From Vigna angularis (taxonomy: Eukaryota; Streptophyta; Magnoliopsida; Fabales; Fabaceae), in assembly GCF_016808095.1 (NCBI RefSeq), contig NC_068975.1:31767001-31831000 (forward strand): DNA of 64,000 bases. The letters run 5' to 3'. A program made the translations under genes and the position numbers. This document shows, piece by piece, positions 12,029 to 24,845 of this stretch; position 1 is the first letter of the stretch; each line of letters opens with the position of its first letter. Under the pieces are notes generated by a model. The model was given only the letters and a program-made list of their open reading frames with translations, was not told the origin of the DNA and made no database searches.

Positions 12029-12268
12029 TGTTGGGCTGATGGTGAATGGGGTGCAAGTTGTACTGGTGCTATGGAGGATGATGGCACTATATCCCAAAAA
12101 GACTCCCGCAAGAACAAGAATTTGGTTACCAAAGTCAAAGAAGATGCAAGGATAGGTGTGCAGAAGATTAAAAAATTTGTTTCACATGGACCAAAAGCCA
12201 ACTCAAGAGAAAGGACATCCAAACAGTTGGGAGGATCCAAATCTACCTTTCATTCTAAACAATATTAA
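12029..12268 (+). CDS. Unrecognised small reading frame, possibly an exon or gene remnant
   Basis: From about 12029 a frame reads APCWADGEWGASCTGAMEDD, then a Lys/Arg-rich stretch (KNKNLVTKVKEDARIGVQ) and a TAA stop at 12266. The first ATG is at 12071, giving 65 residues. The part before that ATG also looks like protein, so this may be the last exon of a decayed or displaced gene. An upstream in-frame TGA and the lack of a clear splice acceptor argue against an intact gene. The family was not recognised. The composition is unlike the AT-rich flanks, which is the only reason to keep it. Confidence 0.3.
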   Translation, partial: CWADGEWGASCTGAMEDDGTISQKDSRKNKNLVTKVKEDARIGVQKIKKFVSHGPKANSRERTSKQLGGSKSTFHSKQY

Positions 12269-13050
12269 TTTGACCCCAACAAACTCAGGTGTGAAAAGTT
12301 TATTTTTCATTAATTTCTTTTATATTTCCATTAATAAACAGGGAAAGAAACCCTCCAATGTACATATACTTGTTTTCCGATATAAGATTTTCCATTCATT
12401 ATTTTTATTCCATTTTTCAAAAGAAAAAAAAAACATCAGTGGCTAGAGAGTTTATCCTAAGGAAACCCACTTGAAGATGAGTGGGTTGATATATGTATTG
12501 CGAATCGCTGCATCATTGGCAATTGGAGCCCAATGTTCCTTTTTATAAGGTGGATCTGTTTCAGAGAGAAAACATTAATAAAAAATTGATAGATTTTTCT
12601 TTCAATGTAAATCACTGTTTAGTTTTTAGAAGTAAAGAAACTTCATTTTTTTAGTCCAATGTCCCATTCATTCTGAAAAATATACTTTAGATTCCAGAAA
12701 ACTCAATCCACAAGAAATTAACGAAATGTAGAAAGAAATACCCTAAGTTCGGACAACCCCGAAACCTCGTTACTGGATATTAACTCCTATTAATTTGTTC
12801 TTAAAATAGTTTGTATGAGCCCACTACTGAGTTTGTGAGAAGTGTTTGTGCAAAAATTACTTTCCTACTTCAAAACTTTGTATCAATAGTGCTCTTCCAT
12901 ACTTTTCACGCAAAAAGCAGTATAAAAAAAAGTATATCAACGTTACTAAAACCCAGCAACACGACTCAAATGCTTGGTAACACAGAATTTTCCAAAAGGA
13001 CATGCATTGATAATCAAATCATAATTCAAAGATAAGTTTAACCAGAGTGT

Positions 13051-13090
13051 GGGATAACAATACTAAAAAAGGGATAACAATACTAAAAAA
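13051..13090. repeat. 20-bp perfect tandem duplication downstream of ATG8
   Basis: The unit GGGATAACAATACTAAAAAA occurs twice head to tail just beyond the ATG8 stop codon, probably in or near its 3' UTR. Confidence 0.9.
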
Positions 13091-13146
13091 GGGCCGTGCA
13101 CTGAGAAATATCAGAATTTATTTACAGAAGTTAATATGCATTACGC

Positions 13147-14254
<1,108 letters not shown>

Positions 14255-17067
14255 AATGAAATCGGAATCTGCAGATTTAAAACAACCAAAAAATTAAAAA
14301 ATTGGGTTCATCACCAAAACCAAAAAAGAAAATAGAATTGAAGAAAAGGAGAAAAAATACAACACCTAAGAACGGAAGAAGGTATGCTCTGAATGGGAGA
14401 GAAGGAGATGAAGCAGATGAAATTAGGGTTTGAATTAGCGTAGTTTAGTTGCTTGTGATGTTCTGTTTGAGTCCAACACGAAAACTCTACTTATACTTTC
14501 TGCCTACGCCTCGAATCGTCCTTTCACAAGTAAACTTCGTTGGATATATAACCTTCTTCCAAAAAATCACACATTCACACGTAACAGATTTACGTTATAT
14601 TTTTTCCGTTTTTCAAAATTCAGTTATCTGTTTTAGTTGTTTATAAGTTTAGGTTTTTGTATAGTAGGTTGGGAAGTTATATCTTTTACATTAGTTATTG
14701 TTTTAAATTTCATATAGTGCAAAAGCAAATTTTGATGTTAAAGATATGTATCAATTTATAACTTTTGTTTCGTATTTTCACGTTATTGTTACGTTAGTAA
14801 CAAATATTATTATTTTATATTTAATTTAATTTTTATTATTTTTTCTAGTTAATTTAACATTAATTTAAATTGAAATAGTGTTACAATTTTAAATTAGAAT
14901 CAAATTTATTATTTATATTTATATTAATATTAAAATTTATTTTTTAACGTATTAAAATAAATTAAATAAAGTAATTAAATATTAAATTACTTTATTAATA
15001 ATAATTAAAAATTAATTTATATATATTAATTATTTAAATTAAGATTAAGTATTTTTTATCCTTTGAATTTTGATACAAATTGAAATTCGTCATTTTTTAA
15101 AATTTGATATATTATTATCTCAAACTTTAAAAATAAATAAATATTTAATTTACGTCAACTTTTTACATATCAATCACTTTGATATTTAAGTTACTTACAT
15201 TTTTTATATTTTTCCATTTCAATATTTACTAAAAAATGATTTTGACACGTAAAAAATTAATATAGTTAAGTAAAAAAACTATGTTTATATATTTTTAAAG
15301 TTTTAAGAGTCAAAGTTTTGTACAATAATAAATTATAATTTTGTTTCAAAGTTTACAAACTAAAAACATATCTATCCTTTAAATTATTATATTATTTTAT
15401 TTTTCAATTATCAAATAATAATATTTTTAAATTGATTTATTTTAAAATTTAATATTTTTAAGTCAGACCAATATTATTTTTTATTTTATTTTGTTTTAAG
15501 TCATACAATACTATTTATCGTATAACTACTATTATATTATTAAATAAATTTATGTTTTACTAACAAAAGTAAGTATTTTAAAATATTATATTATTAATCC
15601 TTAATTTTATTTTTTATAACTTTAAAAATAATTAATTTAAACAGTTAAAATTGGTTTAAAAAATAATTTTATAAATATTTAATAGGTCAATTTTAATATA
15701 AGGCGGAATTGAATTAAAAATAAATATGTAGGAATTGTTATATGTATTTTTTAAAATTATTTGAATATTTATCTTTTAAAATTTGCTTTTACACTATATT
15801 TATCTTTTAAAATAATTATTCATGCTTTATTTGAATATTGGATCTTTCTTTCTTCATTTTTGTTCCGTGATCTGAGTGGTTGTTGTTTCAGATAGTTTTG
15901 GTGCTGGTTTCAGTTGGGTTAGGTACAGTAGGTGAAAAATATATGAATATATAGGAAATAAAAGAGGCTTCTCAAACACACATTTTATTTAAGAAAAATA
16001 CTAATTTTTTATTAGAGTTTTCATGAATAGTATTTTTTAACAGAACCTCCGGAAACAGTGAAAATAAAGTTATAAGATTACTATTTCAAAAATAACATCC
16101 TTTCAAAATAAGTTGCAGAAAACAAAATTATATTTTATTTTTTTGAAAAATTTATATGAAATTTTTTTTACAGGTTTTTTTTTTGAAAAATTTATATGAA
16201 ATTTATATGAAATTTTTTGTTGTGTTTGATTTTTACTGTGAAAGACGTTATCGTCTCGAGGAATAGAATACGAACATAGTGAAATGATAATAGGTTTTGG
16301 GTTTCTAAATAGATTTTCTTCTGATTTGAGATTTTAGAGTTTTATGTACAAATTTCGTGATTGAGATGGAAGAAGGAGGAAATTAAAGTTGCAATTTTGC
16401 AATTGAAAAAGAAGAATATGGCGTTTCATGGTGGTGGCGACTGATGAGAAGATAATGATTGCGATTATAATTTTGGATTCTGATTTTGTGGTAATTTTTA
16501 TTGAAGTTTTGTGGTGTTTGTAAGGTGATGGTTCGAAAGAGATAGTGAGTCATGATAGATGGTTTGAACAAAAAATAAGAATTTATTAATAATAAAAGGA
16601 TACAAAAATAAGAAATAAAACTAATAATTAAAAAGATCAAAATAGATATTAATCTATTTAAATAAATTTTCTATTTCAAAATGTTTAGAAGTTTGAGCAT
16701 ATTGTTACTGATCACATGGTCCCCTAAATATGTAACTTATAATTTCAATTTTAGATTTTATTTTTAAAATTGAAAAAGTAAATTGTAGACAATAAAACTC
16801 AATAAAAACATTTTACGTACTCTTAAATATTAAATTATTTAATTAATTTATATTATTACGGATAACCAATTTAAGGACCATAATTTCTTTTATATTCAAA
16901 ATTCTACCGAAGTTATATTTTTAATATATATTATTAAGATGACTGGACAATTATAAAATAACCAGTATATTCCATAAAGCTACCGGATAAAATAAGACGA
17001 ATATATAAAAAAGTTATTATTTTTAATTAGGAATATAATTTAAATAATTAATTATAGTTATAAGTAC
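14255..17067. other. ATG8 5' flank followed by very AT-rich intergenic DNA
   Basis: 14255-14450 is the likely ATG8 5' UTR with an intron. Beyond about 14650 the sequence is extremely AT-rich, with only chance reading frames and short local duplications (for example a repeated TTTGAAAAATTTATATGAAA near 16142 and 16183). The region ends with ATAAGTAC (17060-17067), the left target duplication of the hAT-like element. Confidence 0.55.
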
Positions 17068-17355
17068 TAGGGCTGGTCATGATTAACCTAATTGTATTAT
17101 ACTATTTTGTAGTTCAATTTAAAAAAACTGAACTTTTCTATTAATAGTTCAGTTAACTCAGTTAACTGTTTTAAAACAGTAAGAAAATACAACTTGATTA
17201 AAACAAAATGCAGTTCCACCCAAACATAATGAAGACATACTATTTATTTTTTTTGTCAAATAACTTATTGAAAAGTGATTTTAAATAAACAAATATCCTA
17301 AATTAAATTTCTAAAAGAACAATTTTAAGTGTTAGTTTTAAAAAAAATACTCTAA

Positions 17356-18025
17356 GAATTTAGATAAGCTTTTCAAACTTGTTTCGAAATAGTTTTAAGA
17401 CAAAAAGGAACACATTTAATACTATTTACAAATTGGTATGAATTATTTTTTTCTCATAAAACATGTAACTTAGTTATTTATATTTATTTATATTTGTATA
17501 TCCTACTTTTCATAATTATATATCATATTCGTTTATTATTATTTTTATTTTTACTAAAAATTATTATACTATTAAAATTTATAATGGACAGATTTTTACT
17601 AAGGTTTTTCTTATCAATTTTTTTAATGTAATGTATGCAATTAAATTTTATTTAAGTTAAGAATTTAAATAAACTTTTCAAACTTATTCTAAAACAGTTT
17701 TAAGATAAATAAAAAAGATAAAACACATTTAATACTATTTATAAATTGTTATGAATTATTTTTTTCTCATAACTTAGTTATTTGTATTAATTTATATTTG
17801 TATATCCTACTTTTTCATAATTATATATCATACTAGTTTATTATTATTTTTATTTTTACTAAAAATTATTATACTGTTGAAATTTATAAATGAATAGATT
17901 TTGACCAAGATTTTTCTTATCAATTTTTTTAATGTAATCAATGCAATTAAATTTTATTTAAGTTAAGAATTTAAATAAACTTTTAAAATTTATTCTGAAA
18001 TAGTTTTAAGATAAAAAAAAAAGGA
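17356..18025. repeat. About 305-bp tandem repeat inside the hAT-like element
   Basis: A unit beginning GAATTTAGATAAGCTTTTCA at 17356 recurs at about 17662 and starts a third time at about 17967, giving two full copies and one partial. Copies show moderate divergence. Confidence 0.8.
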
Positions 18026-18279
18026 AAAACATGCAGTATATTTGCGATGCCAAGACGAATTGCCGTTTACTTTGGTTACTATTGTACGGTTTACCATTTG
18101 TAACAGTTAATTACTAATAGAAAAGTCCAGTTTTTTTAAATTGAACCGCAAAACAGTATAGTTAAATTTTTAATAAAAATAATTTAGTTTTTATAGTACA
18201 GATATAATTTAGTACAGTAAGGCTAATTATGTCCCTTAAAGAATTGTAATTGCCTGTAATCGAGAACTGTTTTCATCTT

Positions 18280-20070
18280 TGTAACATCCCAATATCTCAC
18301 GCCATATAATTCATAATTTATATATTGTAACATTACATTTACGGTAATATCCCGTAATCTCACACTTATAAATTCATAATTAATATATGTCTACACATGT
18401 TTTAAACTCAGATTTCAACTATAATCTCATAAATATAATTCGAATTCTTCTAACTTATTCTTCTGTCTCTCCCTTCATTGGCATTGGATCAGACGACATT
18501 CCTTCATCTGCTCCCGTATAACGAATTATACGATCATCGCACATACCCAAACACAAAACAAACACAAACAAGTAGGGTGAGCTAACATGCAACAAATCAT
18601 TTAAAACATGTATAATTACCTTGATATAAACATCATATAATAATTATGTTCGACACCCTCATACCACAATCCTTATTAGACACTCGTCTCACAATACCCA
18701 ATAGACACCACAATACCCAATAGACACTCATCCGGATGATACGTTGATGAGCGGTCACGGGAGGTTATGCACTTGGAATGACTTCTACTTCTTCTTACAA
18801 ATACACTTCCAAAATACTTCATACCATTCACAAGGTTAGTCCCCTCACTATGTCCAAAATCGGCACATAGACCAGGACCTCTTGCTCCTCTCACCACATA
18901 ATTCATCCCTCTCTACTTGAGACTAGATGATTATTAGAGTATCAGGATAACCTCCAACTACGGGACCCTCAACATCAACATATACACAAATACCATAATA
19001 TTACTGAATCTCTCCACGAGACTCATGCCATACTCATATTCCTCAACTCACATTATACCCCTACAAAATCTCCCCATAATACTCATAACATGTTTAGATG
19101 CATAAATTCAAATCAAATAAACTTCAATCATTTCAGGAATCATACAAACTGAATATATTCCAACAAGATATATTACATGATAATTTAACAGTACATAATC
19201 TGTACACAAGATTTAAGTTAAAAACCTGTCGAGTAGACTTCCAGGAAAGAGATGTGCGTCACAATGGACAACTTAAGTACCAAGTCTTTCCTTAGCCAAA
19301 GTGTTCCTCAACTAGTTTTTAACAAATTTCTTATTAACAGATTCAAAACAACAGCATATAATATTTATACCGAATATCAATATAGATAAACATACAGTAA
19401 GCATTAACAATATTCATACATAATTTCAAGACATGAATAGTAATAAAACAGTACTAAATCATAATAAAAGCTTAGAAAAGTTAGCTCCCCTACCTCTATT
19501 CCAGACTTAATCTCCTGCTCCGAATTTGTTTCCCCCGAAACCCTTCAGAACCTCTACTCTTCTTGCAACTAAAAATTTCTCCCTAACTCTTTCTTCTCTA
19601 TTTCTCAAGCTCTCACTTGATTCCTCTTTTCTTGGTGCAAAATACCCTTCCCTCCTATGGCTATTTATAGTAAAAAAAAATTTACTATTCATTAATATTT
19701 TAATATTATTTATTATTTTAATATTATTTAAAAATAATATTTCAATCATTTTCTCACCAAATCTGATCATAATTTCTACCTACTACTTACTTCCATGCTA
19801 AGGAATCCAAATGCTGAAAATTTATTTTTACTATTTACTATTCACTTTTACTATTCACTTTTTACTATTCACTTTTTACTATTCACTATTCAATTTTTAC
19901 TATTCGATTTTTTTAAAAAATTTACTAAATAAGTTATCAAAAATTTTAACTTCTCCTTATAAAATTACTATAATTTTATATCCAAAATTTATATTTTTCT
20001 ATCCATTAAAATTATTATTACTAATAAAATGCTAAAATTTACTATTATAAATTTTTTCATGGGTTTTACA
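18280..20070 (-). mobile_element. Solo LTR, probably Ty3/gypsy (1.8 kb), nested in the hAT-like element
   Basis: The segment starts TGTAACATCCC and ends GGGTTTTACA. It is flanked by the 5-bp duplication ATCTT at 18275-18279 and 20071-20075. No second LTR or internal coding region is present, so it looks like the product of LTR-LTR recombination. A CTATAAATAG box on the minus strand near 19665, followed by a transcribed-looking stretch, suggests minus orientation. The TGTAAC/GTTTTACA ends and the length fit large gypsy LTRs; the clade is not resolved. Confidence 0.85.
19826..19909. repeat. 13-bp minisatellite inside the solo LTR
   Basis: Variants of TTTTTACTATTCAC are repeated about five to six times in tandem within the solo LTR. 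Confidence 0.85.
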
Positions 20071-20394
20071 ATCTTGATATGTATCATTTAGGCTTTAGGC
20101 TTTAGCTTTAATTTTAAACTGTTTTTACAATTCAGAAGCATGTATAATCACTCTCAAGTGCACAATAAATAGTTAACTAAACTATGAATTAAAAAACAGC
20201 TTACTGAATTGTATTTTAGTTAACTGAACTAAAAAATAGTTCAATTCAGTTTTTTTGAACTAAAAAATAGTTCAATTCAGTTTTTTTGAACTATTTTCTA
20301 GTTCAATTCAGTTTATTTAAACTATTTTATAGTTAACTATAATTGGTTTGTAGTACAGTGTAAACAATGCAGTTTGTCCACCCTTAATAAGTAC

Positions 20395-22121
20395 TTTGAG
20401 ATAACTTTCCTTAATACTTATGAGAAGAAGAAGGAAAAAGATTGAATACAAAAACTCCTTGAACATTTAAAGATTTCAGATATATCAATATTAATAGTAA
20501 CTCTTTTTTGATTGAGTCATTTCTTCGAACCGAAGAAATTGCTCCAAAAATAATTAAATAAGCAGTTTGACTACAAATATTTTTAAAAATTATATTTCAA
20601 TTATTTTGGATACAAAATTCAAAAATTCTAAAGATTATGTTTATTTTTCAAGAGTTGGATTTAACAGCTGATAAATTGAAACTTTGCGAAAAATTACTAC
20701 AAAAGTAAAAATTATAAAATATTTTTTGAGATTTATAAAATATAAATATTTTTAGTAATCTTATTCTGATATAAAACTATTTTAAATTTTTATATTTCAT
20801 ATTTACTTCTCTTTTCTCAAGTCCGTAAAGAAGACATCTCATTATTTTCTCTCAAACTTAAGACATCATTATTGATCCAATTCTTGAAAAAGCATAATAC
20901 AGACTATTTTGAAATTCAGATGATAAATTGACAAATTTGAAAAGATTAGAAGTTTAATGGTAAATTTTGTGAAATTTGAATTTTGATGATAAAATTTATA
21001 AAGTCGGAAATTTTTAATAGTAAAATTTAAATCCATCACTCTACATAAAGATAATTATTTGGTTTATTTTTTGTTTTTCCAATTTTATCCTCTAATTTTT
21101 AGTTTTAAAATTTAAATAATTATTGATAGTAAGAAAACTGTTTTCAGTTTTATCATTCTAATAACATTTTTTCAATTCAAATAATTACTCATTATAAAAT
21201 GATTAATTATATTTTTATTATTTTAGTAACTTTTTTTTAAAATTTAAATAATTACTCATAATAAAAAATTTACTTACTCAATATAATTTTAATATTTTTT
21301 ATTTTAATAAGTATAATTTATTTTATCTATAACTATATACAATTGTTTGTTTTTATAATTTTATCCTTTTAATTATTATTTTTAAAATTTAAATAACTAT
21401 CTATAACAATACATAAATTCTATAGATAAATATAAATTTATTTTATATATTAACTTAATAACATTATAATATCATCACTTACTAATATAATATTATAAAT
21501 ATTTTAAAATTACATATAGACACGATAATACATGTGTTTGCACCAGTATAAAATAAGTAATTCAAAATATAATACATATTTTCCTTCCTATTGGAAATCA
21601 GTTTACAGAAAGTCTTCTACCACATTGTTAGTAATTTGACGATAATTTTAAATATTAAATATAAAATTCATGAAATTAAATTTTTAACATATAATTTGCT
21701 AGAATTTAGTGATAAAATGCCTCCAAGGTCGCTTTAACAATAATCATATTGAGATAAAAGTTTTGAGATGATGATTCTACTTTAGAATTGGGTTTGCTGC
21801 AGTGTTTTGCTTCAGATTATCGTACAATGATTTGATCCTCCCTCTTCCAACCTTAATGTAATCTCAACAAACAACCACGGGCATCATCACAATTTACACA
21901 ACGAAATTTGGCTAAAACAAAGTTAAAAAGTGGTAAAGAAACAAAGCGTTAAAGTTATTTTTAATTAGTCCCATTTTTAAATAAAATTAAATCATTTCTC
22001 CTTTTGTTTTACTAACCATCATAATTAAGTCTTTGGTTTCTCCCCGAGAGTCCAAATTATCTCCACATATTTTGATCCTTATCCCAGCTACATGAGAGAG
22101 ACATTATGTTTTTTTTAGAAG

Positions 22122-22187
<66 letters not shown>

Positions 22188-24360
22188 GTGATACATTTCA
22201 TTTTGTAATGTTGTGTTATATTTAAAGTTTGTTTTTTTATATAGTATATCAAAGTCATGTATTAAGTTTATTTTAACTAAATTTGTTGTTTATTGGATTT
22301 AATATTTCATTTGTTATTGAAATATTTATTAATGTTTAGTTTCATTCTGGAGATGATTTTGCTTATAATATATAAATATGTAGAAATTTCACTTTCGAGG
22401 ATGTTCTTATAAGACGAAAATCATTTTATGAAAACCCTTCAAAATTCTTATAGCAAAGACCTATAACTCTTCAAACCAAAAAGAATTTTCAGGACTTGGA
22501 TGATAATCTCAGAGTGGGAAGTACAGTGCTTCCCATTTCACATCTTCAAGATGTTCCATATCCACATATCTTGAAGATTGAGAGTAAATATACTTACAAA
22601 ACACATTTTCGACGCTCATGTTAGTGACATACGTCAAATAACATAAAATAATGTAATAATGAATATGTCTATTTACTTTATGCATTTATACTATATTTTA
22701 TGGACATTTTATCTTGACATACCTGATCCACATGACTAATTATCATGATTAGTCTTTAATTAACTATTTTTTTAATAATGTTTTAGTCTTTATATTAATA
22801 TGATCAACTTACACGAAGGTTGCCCCATCATGGTATGTCATATACCATAAAGACCAAGTATAGGCCTAGGTGACCAAGATCTACTCAGCCAGAAATGTTA
22901 CAAAAATCAATTTTATAGGATTGAACGAGATTCTGAATAATTTTAATTAAAAAATGAAGAGTACTATTCACCCACACGTTTTAAAAGTAAAAGCTTTTAA
23001 TCTGGGAAGCAATAAATAAGGCGATGAAAACAGAATTGTTAACCACATGCATGGATTTGTTTGTGATGAAATTAAGATAAAAGCATAATTGGATGATTGG
23101 TTTGTGAAAGATGAAAGAAAACTTATGTTGTGCGTACCAATCTGGCCCTCATTTATGGGCATTGCTCGCGGAGAGACTACAGGCAACTTGTGACAGGTCA
23201 GGTCCCAGGCATGCATGGGAACTAATTAACACTATGTCTGCCGTTGTTCTACCACCAAAGGGAATTTATGTGAAACTTTGTGGGACCACAATTATATCAA
23301 ATGAGTAATGTTTAACAACCCCCTTCAACTAATTATTTTCCTTACTTCTATCTCTTTATTCATTTCTTTTTCTTTTTCTAATCAAAAACCCTTTTTTCAC
23401 CATCTGCATAATCCTTTCTGCTTTTTCAGAACATCCCAATGAATTTCTGCTCCAATACCACTATACCTCGTTGAAATACTGAGCTCTAGATCAAATCATA
23501 ATAATAACTTTCCGCTCTATGTATCCAAGAAACTAGACAAGGAACAACCATATTATCAATTCCTTTACAACATGTTAGTGTCATTAAGTAGAGGCAAATG
23601 ATGAATCAACATCGTTATACTGTTTGTTTCTGTGTAATTTTTTTCTATTTGTCATGTTTACATGTCTACACTTTTAGTATCTAACATTACACAATACTGT
23701 TTTTCCTTAAATAACGCCACTGGTTTAGTTTTAGGGAATTTTCATTTTAAACTCTGGAGAAAGAAAGCACAGAACAAGAAGATAAAAGGGATTTGAAAAA
23801 GAGGAAAAAAAACAAACAAGTAAAGGAAATGCTGCGTGAATGATGTATATACTTTCATGCGAGCTTCCTTTTTATGGATTTACGCCGAAAGACTGTCTTT
23901 TTTAACCAACTCCACTTACAGGTATCTCTGCCTTTGAATGTGGAAGAAAGTTTGTGACCTGTTTGATAGATATTCATGAATGCAGGCTTTGCACATATAA
24001 AGGCTATGACAAACCCAATTTTCTTCCAATTTAAGTTGGTTCAATGCAAAATCCCTAACACAGCACCACACAACCAAACCACTGCTCAATGCACAGCACA
24101 GCACACCAACCACACTTTTAATTTTTTTCTGAAAGGTATTTGAATTTGAAATGCATGTGATTGGTGGCAGACCCAACTATCTATCCTGTGAGTTCATAAA
24201 TATGAAAACCTTGAAACCAAACTCAACATCTTGCCTCACTGCATCTTCTCTGCTAGCTTGTGATAAATATTACTAATTCAAAATATGCCTTTATCCAATT
24301 GGTTTGATTTCCTCACAATTTAATGTGCCCTCTTCCCATTCGTTGTTGGGTTGTTGGCAA
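20395..24360. other. AT-rich intergenic region
   Basis: No gene was recognised. It contains an AT microsatellite at 22126-22182 and two small adjacent inverted repeats at about 22518-22575. Short open frames around 23.0-24.2 kb lack support. Confidence 0.55.
22126..22182. repeat. (AT)n microsatellite
   Basis: An uninterrupted AT dinucleotide run of about 57 bp. Confidence 0.98.
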
Positions 24361-24372
24361 ATTTAATGCCAC

Positions 24373-24380
24373 TATATTTA
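24373..24380 (+). promoter_or_regulatory. Probable TATA box of the MIR171 transcription unit
   Basis: TATATTTA lies about 370 bp upstream of the hairpin on the same strand, in a locally CT-rich stretch typical of a plant core promoter. No transcript evidence is available, so the assignment is by position. Confidence 0.4.
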
Positions 24381-24734
24381 AGGCTCTGCATTTGTGTCTC
24401 TGCCTAGGTCCCTCCTGTCTCATCCATTAAATTTTAAGAATCTCACAGGACAACACACTTACTCCTATGCCTCCTTCACCACTTTCTATTTTTCTTTTCT
24501 TCATACCCCCACTCACGTTAATCACTACTTCTTATGCCCTTTTCCTTCTTCTTTATCAGTGTTCTTTCTGCTCACTGATGCATATGCACGTTCAAGTTAA
24601 GTTGCCATGTGGGGTGTAAGTTTTCTTTGTAACTTAGATACATGTTTCATTAACGAGTTTAAGGTTGTTTTGTTTCTTCAGACAGAAAGTGCAGGAACTT
24701 GATGACTCTCTAGGATATTGGTGTCTCAAACATA

Positions 24735-24845
24735 TAATTAAGGGCCTGAGATATTGGTACGGTTCAATCAGAAGGCAGTGCTTTATGATTCTAAAGCTCT
24801 CTTTGTTTGATTGAGCCGTGCCAATATCACATGTAACTTTGACCC
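24735..24845 (+). ncRNA. MIR171: MIR171 precursor hairpin
   Basis: The 3' arm carries the canonical miR171 sequence: TTGAGCCGTGCCAATATC at 24811-24828, with TGA before it (24808) and CAC after it. The 5' arm holds the star strand, starting AGATATTGGTACGGTTCA at 24749 and ending 24769. It pairs with the mature strand along its whole length through two G-U wobbles. The 38-nt loop contains a small GCTTTA/TAAAGC stem. Plant miR171 directs cleavage of GRAS-family SCL6/HAM transcripts, acting in meristem and shoot branching. Both the TGATTGAGCC and the TTGAGCC...CAC register could be processed from this arm. Arrangement, strand and length all match a typical plant MIR171 locus. Confidence 0.95.

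Larger units (their letters stand above)
11849..13146. other. Region between the copia element and ATG8, mostly non-coding
   Basis: It holds one unrecognised reading frame (listed separately), a 20-bp tandem duplication near 13051 and presumably the ATG8 3' UTR at its right end. Nothing else is recognisable. Confidence 0.5.
17068..20386. mobile_element. hAT-like non-autonomous DNA transposon, interrupted by a solo LTR
   Basis: The terminal sequences TAGGGCTGGTCA (left) and TAAGGGTGGACA (right, inverted) are imperfect inverted repeats of hAT type. They are flanked by a perfect 8-bp duplication, ATAAGTAC, at 17060-17067 and 20387-20394, the target-site length expected of hAT. Near both ends the sequence is rich in short inverted motifs of the form AGTTCAATTCAGTT / AACTGAACT, which resemble subterminal transposase-binding repeats. 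No transposase frame is present. Without the inserted LTR the element is about 1.5 kb. Assignment to hAT is inferred from target-site length and end sequence. Confidence 0.78.

Noticed and set aside
19507..20035. Frames in the solo LTR
   Set aside because: They are low-complexity Phe/Leu/Ile-rich translations of an AT-rich LTR and minisatellite.
22518..22575. Two small adjacent hairpins (GGGAAG/CTTCCC and ATCTTCAAGAT repeats) considered as a microRNA or MITE
   Set aside because: The arms are too short, match no known miRNA I recognise, and have no target duplication.
23111..23308. Frame near 23.2 kb with a GC-richer patch, considered as an exon or MIR160-like locus
   Set aside because: The GCCTGGGACC segment does not match miR160 closely and no pairing arm is present; the protein is unrecognised.
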